Below are positions 14,627 through 21,329 of a DNA stretch of 64,000 nt, in pieces (the stretch's first letter is position 1; the number at the start of each line of letters is the position of its first letter). The notes below the pieces were generated by a model, which saw only the letters and a program-made list of their open reading frames with translations, had not been told where the DNA came from and did not search any database. Source of the DNA: a virus; IMG/VR virus record IMGVR_UViG_3300023174_005338, positions 186,001-250,000 of that record; one strand, written 5' to 3'. A program made the translations under genes and the position numbers.

Positions 14627-15332
14627 CCTTGTGGTCAATGGTTGCAGTTACATGCAGGCCTATGCCCAGGGCGGCGGGCATCAAGACCTAGCGCAACGCC
14701 TGAATATTCCCGAGTCTCAAAGTTTGGCCATTGGTGGCAGTGCAAATACCAGAATAATGCGTACTGTTCTAAAACACAGTTATCTGGCCAATGAACCTAC
14801 ATTTTATGTCTTGGGAATGACCTTTCTGAGTCGTCTCGAAGTTCCGATTCTCAAAGATTTGTCAGACTTTGAAGGGCGATGGATCAACCCACAGAATCAA
14901 GAATTCAAAGATCGTTGGGAACACCACTGGACTGATCAAGACAGCAAGCTCTTTGTTGAAATCAAACTAAAAACAGAAGTGTACAGCATACTGGATCGAC
15001 TAGAAGATTTACAATATCGAATGTTATCCTTGGTTCGCGATCTTCGCAGTAGAGGACATGGGGTTATCATATATCAACAGGCCGATAATCTTTATCAAGA
15101 ATTTTTGGATAGTTCTAAAATGGCACCGATTGCAACATCCCCAGAAATCGTTCTCGGGTATCGCTGGCGAGCTGTGGCATGGCAGTCAGAAAATGGTGTA
15201 CCACCAATGGATTATGGCACTAACCCTCCACACAATGTACCAGCAGACATGCATCACCCAGCACCAGGACATCATCAAAAACTAAATGAGTTTTTGACTA
15301 ATTACATATCTGATCAAGGCTTGTTAAAATAA
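14613..15332 (+). CDS. SGNH-like protein with GCS block (copy 4)
   Basis: VVNGCSYMQAYAQGGGHQD at the start, IGGSANTRIMRTVLKHSY as the Asn block, and DMHHPAPGHHQKLNEFL at the end as a possible catalytic Asp/His region. 239 aa. More similar to copy 3 than to copies 1-2 in having GCS rather than GDS. Ends directly against the convergent radical SAM gene, with no terminator visible between them. Confidence 0.62.
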   Translation: MAYNNLVVNGCSYMQAYAQGGGHQDLAQRLNIPESQSLAIGGSANTRIMRTVLKHSYLANEPTFYVLGMTFLSRLEVPILKDLSDFEGRWINPQNQEFKDRWEHHWTDQDSKLFVEIKLKTEVYSILDRLEDLQYRMLSLVRDLRSRGHGVIIYQQADNLYQEFLDSSKMAPIATSPEIVLGYRWRAVAWQSENGVPPMDYGTNPPHNVPADMHHPAPGHHQKLNEFLTNYISDQGLLK

Positions 15333-16340
15333 TCAGCGACCGCCGCAACTGTTCACACATCCATATAATCGACCTTCGGCTATGCTATTTTTTGCCCAGG
15401 TCGCCTCTACACTGTTAAACCAAGCAACACAATGTTCAAGATCGTATTCTAATGCATTATTTTCCTTGATCAAGGGCAACAACTGTTGGTTACCTGGATG
15501 TGTCATTTGTCCTGGATAGAATCCCAAAAAGCAACAAGGATAAACTGACCCGTCGGCAGCTATGTATATTTCTTTCAAACGCTTGTGGTGACAAGTCAGT
15601 TGTAAAGGCATGGTATCTTTGTCAGATTTAATTGTGCGGGGATCAAACCACGTGATATGACTCTCCAGGAGATCTTTGACCGGTGGCGGATTTTGCCGCT
15701 CATGATCAGTGTAAGGTTGTCCTAACCAATGACTGAATTCTCCGGTGCGAGCGTACACTGGTCCACGATTGCGTCCTTCATCAATGTTTTCAAATCCAGC
15801 GAATCCCAAGTCCAGAGACAATTTCTTACAGGCCGCTTCCTGATGGCGATTGTGATCAAATGGAATAAATCTCCAGACAGCGTGGCCACCGGCTGCAATA
15901 AAAGCCTGAGCATTTGCAATCACAGTGTGCCAATTGGTGTCTTGTCTGTACACATCGTGCGTGTCAGCCAGACCGTCCAGGGCAAATCCAATCCGCACAC
16001 CAGGCCTGGCCAAGGAAGCCCACCATTCTGGAGTGCGCATGCTGCCGTTGGAGTTGATATACACCGGCACACCCTGATCGCAGAGATAGTGTACAATTTC
16101 ATGAGCATCATGTGCCAGACCAAAATCTCCCAAATTACCATTGAAGCTGATACCTCTACTGAGTTGTTGTAAAAAATCTGGTTTCAATATGTGCTTGATG
16201 TTGTCCAAGGTCAACTCGGTCACAGGATACCCACCATTGTAATCGTATCCGCGATAGTTTCTCATGCACATGGGGCAACGAGCATTACAACGGGTGGTCA
16301 ATTCTATTTGAATCTGACAAATGTCAGCGAGTTCGAGCAT
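15333..16340 (-). CDS. Radical SAM/SPASM protein
   Basis: From the ATG at 16340 the protein (335 aa) begins [20 protein letters not shown] and has the radical SAM cluster motif CNARCPMC (C18, C22, C25). The C-terminal part has further cysteines ([22 protein letters not shown] and CVNSCGG), matching a SPASM domain with auxiliary iron-sulphur clusters. SPASM enzymes modify peptides or carbohydrates. The start lies 5 bases downstream of a TATAAATA box on this strand, and no ribosome site is seen. It differs from the five radical SAM proteins at 45-52.6 kb, which carry their extra cysteines N-terminally. Confidence 0.85.
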   Translation of the reverse strand: MLELADICQIQIELTTRCNARCPMCMRNYRGYDYNGGYPVTELTLDNIKHILKPDFLQQLSRGISFNGNLGDFGLAHDAHEIVHYLCDQGVPVYINSNGSMRTPEWWASLARPGVRIGFALDGLADTHDVYRQDTNWHTVIANAQAFIAAGGHAVWRFIPFDHNRHQEAACKKLSLDLGFAGFENIDEGRNRGPVYARTGEFSHWLGQPYTDHERQNPPPVKDLLESHITWFDPRTIKSDKDTMPLQLTCHHKRLKEIYIAADGSVYPCCFLGFYPGQMTHPGNQQLLPLIKENNALEYDLEHCVAWFNSVEATWAKNSIAEGRLYGCVNSCGGR

Positions 16341-16345
16341 AGAGA

Positions 16346-16353
16346 TATTTATA
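16346..16353 (-). promoter_or_regulatory. T4-late-type box TATAAATA for radical SAM gene
   Basis: A perfect TATAAATA on the minus strand, 5 bases before the ATG at 16340. Transcription from such a box would give a leaderless message. Confidence 0.6.
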
Positions 16354-16363
16354 AAATGGGTGG

Positions 16364-16392
16364 TTGACAAGGTATAAATACCTGTTTATAAT
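16364..16392 (+). promoter_or_regulatory. Sigma70-type promoter TTGACA-N17-TATAAT with embedded TATAAATA
   Basis: Perfect hexamers at 16364-16369 and 16387-16392. The spacer contains TATAAATA (16373-16380), so a T4-late-type box is nested in a sigma70-type promoter, as in the tmRNA promoter. The next ATG is 6 bases after the -10 box. Confidence 0.8.
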
Positions 16393-16398
16393 ACTATT

Positions 16399-16497
16399 AT
16401 GTTGAATCGCACTGTGACCCATCTCGTACCACAGCCCAATTTCAGCGGGAGTGTCGTACTATGGACAATTTGCGAAGAATGGGATTCAGGGTATTGA
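16399..16497 (+). CDS. Possible leaderless leader peptide, 32 aa
   Basis: An open frame begins at the expected transcription start and ends with TGA at 16495-16497, inside the 5' arm of a long hairpin. The peptide has two Trp late in its length (VVLWTICEEWDSGY). No homologue is known to me. Its position suggests a translated leader that could control the folding of the RNA below; it may also be a chance frame in a non-coding RNA. Confidence 0.35.
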   Translation: MLNRTVTHLVPQPNFSGSVVLWTICEEWDSGY

Positions 16498-16527
16498 ATA
16501 GTATAAAACATCATACGATATTCGAAA

Positions 16528-16558
16528 CCCTGGAACTCGACACTCCGGGGTTTTTTAT
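16528..16558 (+). terminator. Rho-independent terminator (conditional)
   Basis: CCCTGGA, 9-base loop, TCCGGGG (one G-U pair), then TTTTTTATTTT. It lies 20 bases before the ATG of the 57 aa gene. Confidence 0.75.
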
Positions 16559-16577
16559 TTTATAGAGAAAGGATAAC

Positions 16578-16751
16578 ATGTCGATTGATTACACAAAATT
16601 AAACGATCAAATTGTGAAACAGGCTTGGGACTACAACACAGCTTTTTTGAATCAAAAGCAGGTAGAAAAACTGTTTCAGAACAAGATTGATCGTGCGGCC
16701 GCAATGATTCGGGCTCGCGAGCAATTTGAAAAGTTAAACGAGGAAAATTAA
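16578..16751 (+). CDS. Small hypothetical protein, 57 aa
   Basis: ATG at 16578 follows GAGAAAGGA. The protein is polar and probably helical (KLNDQIVKQAWDYN, VEKLFQNKIDRAAAMIRARE). No family recognised. It would be expressed only if transcription passes the conditional terminator just upstream. Confidence 0.65.
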   Translation: MSIDYTKLNDQIVKQAWDYNTAFLNQKQVEKLFQNKIDRAAAMIRAREQFEKLNEEN

Positions 16752-16763
16752 TCGCTTGAGTGG

Positions 16764-16792
16764 TTGCAGGCAACGAGGGCCTGTGTTACACT
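16764..16792 (+). promoter_or_regulatory. Sigma70-like promoter TTGCAG-N17-TACACT
   Basis: Near-consensus hexamers with a 17-base spacer, 12 bases after the end of the 57 aa gene. A TATAAC shifted by 5 bases (16792-16797) is an alternative -10. It would start the RNA listed next. A perfect GTTGC-AG-GCAAC inverted repeat overlaps the -35. Confidence 0.5.
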
Positions 16793-16798
16793 ATAACT

Positions 16799-16932
16799 AA
16801 CACAAACGGGCGGGCACTAGGATGGAGTTCTTATTGTAGAACAAAAAATCAGTGTATAGTAAAGCACATTGGATGGACTAAGAGAAAGTTTGCCGACGGG
16901 CAATGTAGGTTCAACTCCGTCACCCGCAACCA
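16799..16932 (+). ncRNA. Candidate structured RNA with tRNA-like 3' end
   Basis: GCGGG (16810-16814) can pair with CCCGC (16923-16927), closing about 118 bases. Inside are hairpins GTTCT/AGAAC, and TTGCC-GACG-GGCAA. The 3' end has a T-arm-like GGTTCAACTCC and ends CGCAACCA. It does not fold as a normal tRNA: the T stem has two mismatches, there is no recognisable D arm or 7-base anticodon loop, and the length is wrong. It may be a degenerate or unusual tRNA-like RNA. Confidence 0.4.
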
Positions 16933-16933
16933 A

Positions 16934-17095
16934 TTATGATCTAGGACGGCAGGTGGCAAAGGCTGTCACAGCAGGGTCACGGAAGTTGAGGCCGTTGCTG
17001 AGTTGTTGACATATGGCAGCAGTGGACACTGGTTGTTCCAGTCGACGGACGAGGTCGCCGTTGAAGTAAACAAATAAGGTTAAAATGTATTCCAT
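16934..17095 (-). CDS. Small hypothetical protein, 53 aa
   Basis: A minus-strand frame from ATG 17095, preceded by AGGAG at good spacing, to TAA at 16934. The start MEYILTLFVYFNGDLVRRLE resembles a compact alpha/beta protein; the end is FRDPAVTAFATCRPRS. It ends one base beside the 3' end of the tRNA-like RNA on the other strand. No family recognised. Confidence 0.55.
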   Translation of the reverse strand: MEYILTLFVYFNGDLVRRLEQPVSTAAICQQLSNGLNFRDPAVTAFATCRPRS

Positions 17096-17118
17096 GTGTA
17101 TAACTCCTAGTAATATAT

Positions 17119-17137
17119 ATCACATTGTATATGTGAT
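17119..17137. promoter_or_regulatory. Inverted repeat ATCACAT-5-ATGTGAT, possible operator
   Basis: Seven-base perfect arms around TGTAT, in the divergent space between the 53 aa minus-strand gene and the methyltransferase. Size and symmetry fit a helix-turn-helix dimer site or an RNA hairpin. The rest of 17096-17226 is AT-rich and holds no gene. Confidence 0.4.
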
Positions 17138-17226
17138 TTTTGTAGGGATGCTATACATTTTTGTTATAAGTTTATGTCATGACAAAATATTTTTTTGAAA
17201 AATCATCCTTATAAGTAAATTTATAT

Positions 17227-18219
17227 ATGATACCTAAAAATTTAGACTTTGCCGCTGCACAACAGTTATGGATTTCTAAACTGAATCTTGATCCCAACGA
17301 TCTAAAATCAATCGAAATGCAATTACCGCATCCAAAATATGCTGATTTAATTTTAAACAGTCTGCAGTTTAAATCAACCAGACACGGTGAAAAATACCAA
17401 CTCGATTCGTATGCCAAGATCAAAGATCAGAGCTGGCCTGACTGCCATAGTTATCAGGATTTGTTGAAACTACCACCTCACATAATCGAAGAGTGTAGAC
17501 AGGTGCACGGTTTTGATTTTTCCATCTACGGAGAAGACCATATAGACCAAGAAAGATGGGACAAATTTCAAAATGGTCTTTGGCCTGTGTGGGAATTAGT
17601 GAGATACAAACATGTGATATTGGATCTCAAAAAATATTTCAAAGAAAAAATTGTTTTAGATTTTGCTGCACATGGTGGAATTATAAGTCTAATGGCACTG
17701 AAGATGGGAGCAAAGTTTGTACACTGTACCAATGTTCGAGACGAATATGTGAGTTTGGCTCAAAAAATGCTCGGTCTCTCTGAGTACAAAAAACAGTTTA
17801 AAACTTTTAGAGCAGACATACACGACTATGAGCACAATAAAAAAATTTGCAACGGAATAGATACCGTGTTGTTATACGGCATAATGTACCATGTCCACGA
17901 TCACTGCCAGATACTTGACAGTATAACTGCCGCTGGGCCAGATACCATTATAATTGACACTTTAGTTGATAATTCTATCATCAACAGCGACAAGGCCGTG
18001 GTCACGTGGTCAACAGAGTCTGCGGAAAATGTATGGAATGGATGGTTTGAAAATCAGCAAATTATTACCAATGGGGCACCAAATTTTGCATGGTTTAAAC
18101 TGTATCTATCACAAAAAAATTATCAACCGGTTCATTATGACAAATATTATTCTGCCAGTGTGGACACGTTGTCAGTACCTGATGCACAAAGATCAATAAT
18201 GGTCTTTGAAAGAGTGTAG
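17227..18219 (+). CDS. SAM-dependent methyltransferase, CmoB-like fold
   Basis: 330 aa. The middle has a class I methyltransferase SAM loop (IVLDFAAHGGIISLMALKMG), an acidic/Asn turn (CTNVRDEYV), and VLLYGIMYHVHDHCQIL, which resembles the G-V-L-Y-H region of CmoB and DUF1698 methyltransferases. The first 150 residues are specific to this protein. The substrate may be RNA, a sugar or a small molecule; the tRNA cluster that follows makes tRNA worth testing but is not proof. AT-rich 5' region, no clear ribosome site. Confidence 0.68.
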   Translation: MIPKNLDFAAAQQLWISKLNLDPNDLKSIEMQLPHPKYADLILNSLQFKSTRHGEKYQLDSYAKIKDQSWPDCHSYQDLLKLPPHIIEECRQVHGFDFSIYGEDHIDQERWDKFQNGLWPVWELVRYKHVILDLKKYFKEKIVLDFAAHGGIISLMALKMGAKFVHCTNVRDEYVSLAQKMLGLSEYKKQFKTFRADIHDYEHNKKICNGIDTVLLYGIMYHVHDHCQILDSITAAGPDTIIIDTLVDNSIINSDKAVVTWSTESAENVWNGWFENQQIITNGAPNFAWFKLYLSQKNYQPVHYDKYYSASVDTLSVPDAQRSIMVFERV

Positions 18220-18246
18220 TTCCTAATTAAAATTCAAATATTATCT

Positions 18247-18324
18247 GGTGGGGTGGCCGAGGGGTCCAAGGCAAGTGACTGCAAATCTCTACAACCGTTG
18301 GTTCGAATCCAACCCTCACCTCCA
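18247..18324 (+). tRNA. tRNA-Cys (GCA)
   Basis: Acceptor GGTGGGG/CCTCACC (one G-U), discriminator U as in bacterial tRNA-Cys, encoded CCA, T arm GTTGG-TTCGAAT-CCAAC, anticodon loop CTGCAAA giving GCA. The anticodon stem has one T-T mismatch. Confidence 0.9.
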
Positions 18325-18326
18325 AG

Positions 18327-18403
18327 TCCGGAGTAGTTCCAATTGGCAGAACAGCGGTCTCCAAATCCGCGTGTTGGCGGTTCGAATCCGTCCTCCGGTG
18401 CCA
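18327..18403 (+). tRNA. tRNA-Trp (CCA)
   Basis: Closely follows the bacterial tRNA-Trp pattern (TAGTTCCAATTGGCAGAACA, loop CTCCAAA, GTGTTGG), discriminator G, encoded CCA. The first acceptor pair is T-T and the closing anticodon-stem pair is T-T, slight decay that may still allow function. It is 2 bases from tRNA-Cys. Confidence 0.88.
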
Positions 18404-18431
18404 ATTTATTTAGAAAAGAAAGGAGGCACGT

Positions 18432-19043
18432 ATGCCAGCAGTATTTTTAGTCAGCGACACGCACTTTGGTCACGCAGGTGTATGTCGCTTCACACGTAAC
18501 GATGGTGTGACCAAACTAAGACCATGGGACGATCCAGCGGAAATGGACGAAGCCATGGTAGCAGCCTGGAACGAGCGTGTGCGTCCTAACGACAAGGTCT
18601 ATCACCTGGGCGATGTGGTTATCAACCGCAAGAGTTTACCTATCATGAATAGACTCAACGGTGACAAGGTTCTTATCCGTGGCAATCACGATATCTTCAA
18701 GGACGAGGACTATACACCTTACTTCCGTAGCCTGCGTGGATACCATGTCATGAACGGCATGATCCTTAGCCATATTCCGGTTCATGCAGAGAGTCTGGGT
18801 CGTTTTGGAGTAAACATCCACGGTCACTTGCACGCTAATCGTGTCAAGCGGGCTCGTGGTGTTGATGCCCGCACAGGAGAAGTGTTGTACAGCGATGAGA
18901 TTGATCCACGGTATCACAATGTTAGTGTAGAACAACTTCCAGATTTTGCTCCGATCCTGTTTGAAGATGTGCTCAAACGCATCCGAGAAGAGGGTGGTAC
19001 AATAGGTTTCAAGAACGGCAACGGAACCACACAAGCGACCTAG
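18432..19043 (+). CDS. Metallophosphoesterase
   Basis: 203 aa with the full calcineurin-like motif set: DTHFGH (residues 9-14), GDVV, GNHD, a His in SHIPVH, and GHLH. These coordinate two metal ions and hydrolyse phosphoesters. Proteins of this size in phages act on nucleotides, RNA ends or cyclic phosphates; the substrate is unknown. RBS AAAGGAGG. It lies between tRNA genes, which could hint at RNA repair but does not show it. Confidence 0.88.
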   Translation: MPAVFLVSDTHFGHAGVCRFTRNDGVTKLRPWDDPAEMDEAMVAAWNERVRPNDKVYHLGDVVINRKSLPIMNRLNGDKVLIRGNHDIFKDEDYTPYFRSLRGYHVMNGMILSHIPVHAESLGRFGVNIHGHLHANRVKRARGVDARTGEVLYSDEIDPRYHNVSVEQLPDFAPILFEDVLKRIREEGGTIGFKNGNGTTQAT

Positions 19044-19050
19044 CAGTTCG

Positions 19051-19130
19051 ACCCCGGTGGCGCAATTTTTGGTAGACGCACTCTCCTCAGAAGGGAGCTG
19101 TTGAAGGTTCGAATCCTTCCCGGGGTACCA
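19051..19130 (+). tRNA. tRNA with CAG anticodon (Leu), short variable loop
   Basis: Acceptor ACCCCGG/CCGGGGT, discriminator A, encoded CCA, D arm GCG/CGC with GGTAGA, anticodon stem CTCTC/GGGAG with loop CTCAGAA (anticodon CAG), T arm GAAGG/CCTTC. The variable region is only 5 bases (CTGTT), whereas bacterial tRNA-Leu is normally class II with a long variable arm. Identity by anticodon is Leu. Confidence 0.88.
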
Positions 19131-19159
19131 TTGACATCCGCAGTGTTTTGTAGTATAAT
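19131..19159 (+). promoter_or_regulatory. Sigma70-type promoter TTGACA-N17-TATAAT
   Basis: Perfect hexamers (19131-19136, 19154-19159) starting at the base after the tRNA CCA. It precedes the omega-like gene, which has AAGGAG and a normal leader. Confidence 0.85.
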
Positions 19160-19180
19160 TGTTGTTTACAAGGAGAAGCC

Positions 19181-19402
19181 ATGAGTGTAAGAATCGAAAG
19201 TCGCAGCAGTGAAATTGATACCGAACGCTGTGTAACCAATGCCGGAGGTCGTTATGATTTGGTTATTGCAGCAGCTCAACGCTTGAGAGAAATGAAACGC
19301 CGTGCCCGAGAAACCAACTCTTGGGTCACGCCCATTGATGCACTCAAAGAAGTACAGAGTGGAACTTTTAACATGACTGATTATTTGATAAAGGTAAAAT
19401 AA
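19181..19402 (+). CDS. rpoZ-like: RNA polymerase omega subunit-like protein
   Basis: 73 aa. The core GRYDLVIAAAQRLREMKRR matches the conserved omega signature (N-R-F-D-L-V-x-x-A-x-R-A-R-Q), preceded by a Cys/Val segment and followed by VTPIDALKEVQSGTFNMTDYL, equivalent to the I-A-L-x-E-I-x-x-G segment. Bacterial omega (about 90 aa in E. coli) binds beta-prime and stabilises RNA polymerase; here the tail is shorter. A phage omega could redirect host polymerase, an inference. Own sigma70 promoter. Confidence 0.78.
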   Translation: MSVRIESRSSEIDTERCVTNAGGRYDLVIAAAQRLREMKRRARETNSWVTPIDALKEVQSGTFNMTDYLIKVK

Positions 19403-19403
19403 C

Positions 19404-19562
19404 ATGGCACAACGTCAAAGTGCAGGTGAACTGAGTCGTACCATTGCCGGACAGTGGTCAAAAAGTGAAAAGCGTTCGGCCGCCAGTAGAAGCATCACAG
19501 AAGCCAACAAGAAGGCACATCAAGCTCTCAAAAAAATTGCTCAACAACAACGAATAACCTAA
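19404..19562 (+). CDS. Small basic hypothetical protein, 52 aa
   Basis: Starts 1 base after the omega-like stop. Very rich in Lys, Arg, Ser, Ala (SKSEKRSAASRS, ANKKAHQALKKIAQQQRIT) and probably helical. No family recognised; nucleic-acid binding is possible from charge. Immediately followed by tRNA-Glu. Confidence 0.62.
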   Translation: MAQRQSAGELSRTIAGQWSKSEKRSAASRSITEANKKAHQALKKIAQQQRIT

Positions 19563-19566
19563 TACC

Positions 19567-19641
19567 GCACCCTTCGTCTATCGGTTAGGACACGCCCCTT
19601 TCACGGGCGGAAGAGGAGTTCGATTCTCCTAGGGTGTACCA
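19567..19641 (+). tRNA. tRNA-Glu (TTC)
   Basis: Acceptor GCACCCT/AGGGTGT (one G-U), anticodon stem CGCCC/GGGCG with loop CTTTCAC (anticodon UUC), T arm GAGGA-GTTCGATTC-style with CTCCT, encoded ACCA. Confidence 0.92.
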
Positions 19642-19697
19642 AATATTTTATCAGTGATTATGCAAAATAAGTAAACATATCAATCAGGATCACAATC

Positions 19698-19898
19698 ATG
19701 GCAAAATCTCTACAACGCAAAAAACCTGGCTACACCAAAGCTGGTAATGTAAAAATTGTTAGTCTCAATGGCCGACAATTGACCAAGTTACTGGACAGCA
19801 CCAGTAAACCCAAAATCAAGGCAAAGATTCAACGTCGCATCACTGCTTTGGGTTATGTGGCGCCCGTAGTCGAAGAAGCAGTAGCGACTGCAGAGTAA
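19698..19898 (+). CDS. Small basic hypothetical protein, 66 aa
   Basis: MAKSLQRKKPGYTKAGNVKI followed by a Lys/Arg-rich helix-like stretch (TSKPKIKAKIQRRITALGY) and an acidic Ala/Glu tail. Charge resembles ribosome-associated or nucleoid proteins, but no family is recognised. Lies between tRNA-Glu and tRNA-Thr. Confidence 0.62.
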   Translation: MAKSLQRKKPGYTKAGNVKIVSLNGRQLTKLLDSTSKPKIKAKIQRRITALGYVAPVVEEAVATAE

Positions 19899-19906
19899 AT
19901 TTCTGG

Positions 19907-19977
19907 GCCCTTTTAATATAATGGTAATATGCTAGATTTGTAATCTTGACATGGGAGTTCGATTCTCTCAAAGGGCA
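19907..19977 (+). tRNA. tRNA-Thr (TGT), no encoded CCA
   Basis: Acceptor GCCCTTT/AAAGGGC, D arm ATAT-AATGGTA-ATAT, anticodon loop TTTGTAA (UGU), T arm GGGAG/CTCTC around TTCGATT, discriminator A then TAC, so CCA must be added. The anticodon stem has one mismatch. A 7-base D loop is short. Confidence 0.78.
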
Positions 19978-19997
19978 TACTATTCCGAGGACACACA

Positions 19998-20162
19998 ATG
20001 AGCAAAATGAGTGACGTATTAAAACAGGCCTTGGCCAAAAAACAAGGTACACATCACCTCGAGGGCGATGACGCTCCTCAAGTGGAACGTAAAACAGCCA
20101 AACAGCGAGCGCCCGTGATTGGCAAAAAACCGCCCACAAGAAGTGCCGGGCGTGGACGTTGA
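19998..20162 (+). CDS. Small basic hypothetical protein, 54 aa
   Basis: ATG at 19998 after a weak CCGAGG. Sequence is basic and likely disordered in the second half (ERKTAKQRAPVIGKKPPTRS, ending GRGR). No family recognised. It is the third small basic protein in the tRNA cluster. Confidence 0.6.
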   Translation: MSKMSDVLKQALAKKQGTHHLEGDDAPQVERKTAKQRAPVIGKKPPTRSAGRGR

Positions 20163-20186
20163 TACAAATGTTTCAAAATTCAATAC

Positions 20187-21329
20187 ATGTTCACGCTAGA
20201 TCACTGTGATTTAACACCGGACAAATTTGGATATTATTTGGTTGGCAACGCAAAGACCTATAGTAAACTAGAAGCGTTGGAAATACAAAAAGTAACCGGC
20301 GACTTTCCCCAGTGGAATTTCAACAATGAAATTTATCAAATCCAGGACTGGACACAAGAGCCCAGCACCACGCTTTGGGAACTTTACAAACAACGTGCAG
20401 TGCAAATAAGAAATTCATATGACTATGTGGTTTTATTTTACAGCGGGGGCAGTGACAGCCAAAACATGCTCAGCGCCTGGATGGCCAGTGGTTTAAAAAT
20501 TGATGAAATTGCCACTCAATGGAATGTTGCTGGAACTGGAAGCAGATCAACTTTTTGGAATGGAGAAGTAGATCGAGTGGCTTTGCCCTGGATCCAACAA
20601 TTAAAAAATCAAGGCTTGGAATTTAATTTTCGCTTGCTGGATATTAGTGCAGATACTCAAAATGTCATTGAGTTTCATGCACATGATTATGCCTATCATG
20701 CCAATACCGCTCTAAGTCCCAACAACTACGCCAAAAACATGTGGCGACATCAGATTACCGAATACAGACAAATCATAGAGTCTGGAAAAAAACTGTGTTT
20801 TGTATGGGGCAGTGAAAAACCGTTTTTGCTTTGGGATGGTCGACACTACTGTGTGTTCCAAGACATCATTGACAATTGTGTGAATCCCTACACTCAGCGT
20901 CAATATCACCAAGGCTGGTACGATGAACTGTTTTATTGGGCTCCTGAACTGCCACAAATTGTGATAAAACAAGTTCATGTATTAAAAAATTTTTGCCAGA
21001 CTAACTTGGATCCTGCAAACTTTCAGGACACGTTTACAAGACATGGATATAATCCACACATTAAAAAATGGCTACGAGAAGATGTTGTTAAAACTCTACT
21101 GTATCCTTACTGGGATACTTCGACTTATGTGGATGGCAAACCTCCCTCGATGGTGTTAAGTTGGAGAGACAATTGGTTGTTTGTCAGCACACAGGGACAG
21201 CAATATCGTGACTATTTACAAAGTCTTAAACAACAATTAGATTTGACCTGGTTGAATGATGTTGATCACATCAGCAAAGGTTTAAAAAATTGTATCTCAC
21301 CCCATTACTATTTAGAGGAAAAAAAATGA
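20187..21329 (+). CDS. PP-loop ATPase-like protein (copy 1)
   Basis: 380 aa. The motif YSGGSDSQNML near residue 90 is an N-type ATP pyrophosphatase PP-loop (SGGxDS), as in QueC, asparagine synthase and tRNA-modifying enzymes; these adenylate a substrate. Just before it, TLWELYKQRAVQIRNSY matches TLNDLYRDRAWQLRQKY in the minus-strand protein at 24928, so the two are paralogues. The rest (ENPYTQRQYHQGWYDELFYW-type region) is unfamiliar. It overlaps the next gene by ATGA, giving a tie to a periplasmic binding protein. Confidence 0.72.
   Translation: MFTLDHCDLTPDKFGYYLVGNAKTYSKLEALEIQKVTGDFPQWNFNNEIYQIQDWTQEPSTTLWELYKQRAVQIRNSYDYVVLFYSGGSDSQNMLSAWMASGLKIDEIATQWNVAGTGSRSTFWNGEVDRVALPWIQQLKNQGLEFNFRLLDISADTQNVIEFHAHDYAYHANTALSPNNYAKNMWRHQITEYRQIIESGKKLCFVWGSEKPFLLWDGRHYCVFQDIIDNCVNPYTQRQYHQGWYDELFYWAPELPQIVIKQVHVLKNFCQTNLDPANFQDTFTRHGYNPHIKKWLREDVVKTLLYPYWDTSTYVDGKPPSMVLSWRDNWLFVSTQGQQYRDYLQSLKQQLDLTWLNDVDHISKGLKNCISPHYYLEEKK

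Larger units (their letters stand above)
16399..16558 (+). promoter_or_regulatory. Structured leader RNA / candidate attenuator
   Basis: Two exclusive folds are visible. Fold A: GGAGTGTCG (16448-16456) pairs with CGACACTCC (16538-16546), enclosing a hairpin of about 18 bp (16485-16504 with 16513-16534). Fold B: CCCTGGA (16528-16534) pairs with TCCGGGG (16544-16550), directly followed by six T, a terminator. Fold A sequesters both halves of the terminator. With a strong promoter upstream and a ribosome site plus gene just downstream, this looks like an attenuator; a stand-alone small RNA with terminator is the alternative. Confidence 0.6.

Noticed and set aside
16858-16932. A normal tRNA ending in CGCAACCA
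   Set aside because: Only three of five T-stem pairs form, no 7-bp acceptor stem at the right distance and no anticodon arm; kept only as a tRNA-like RNA.
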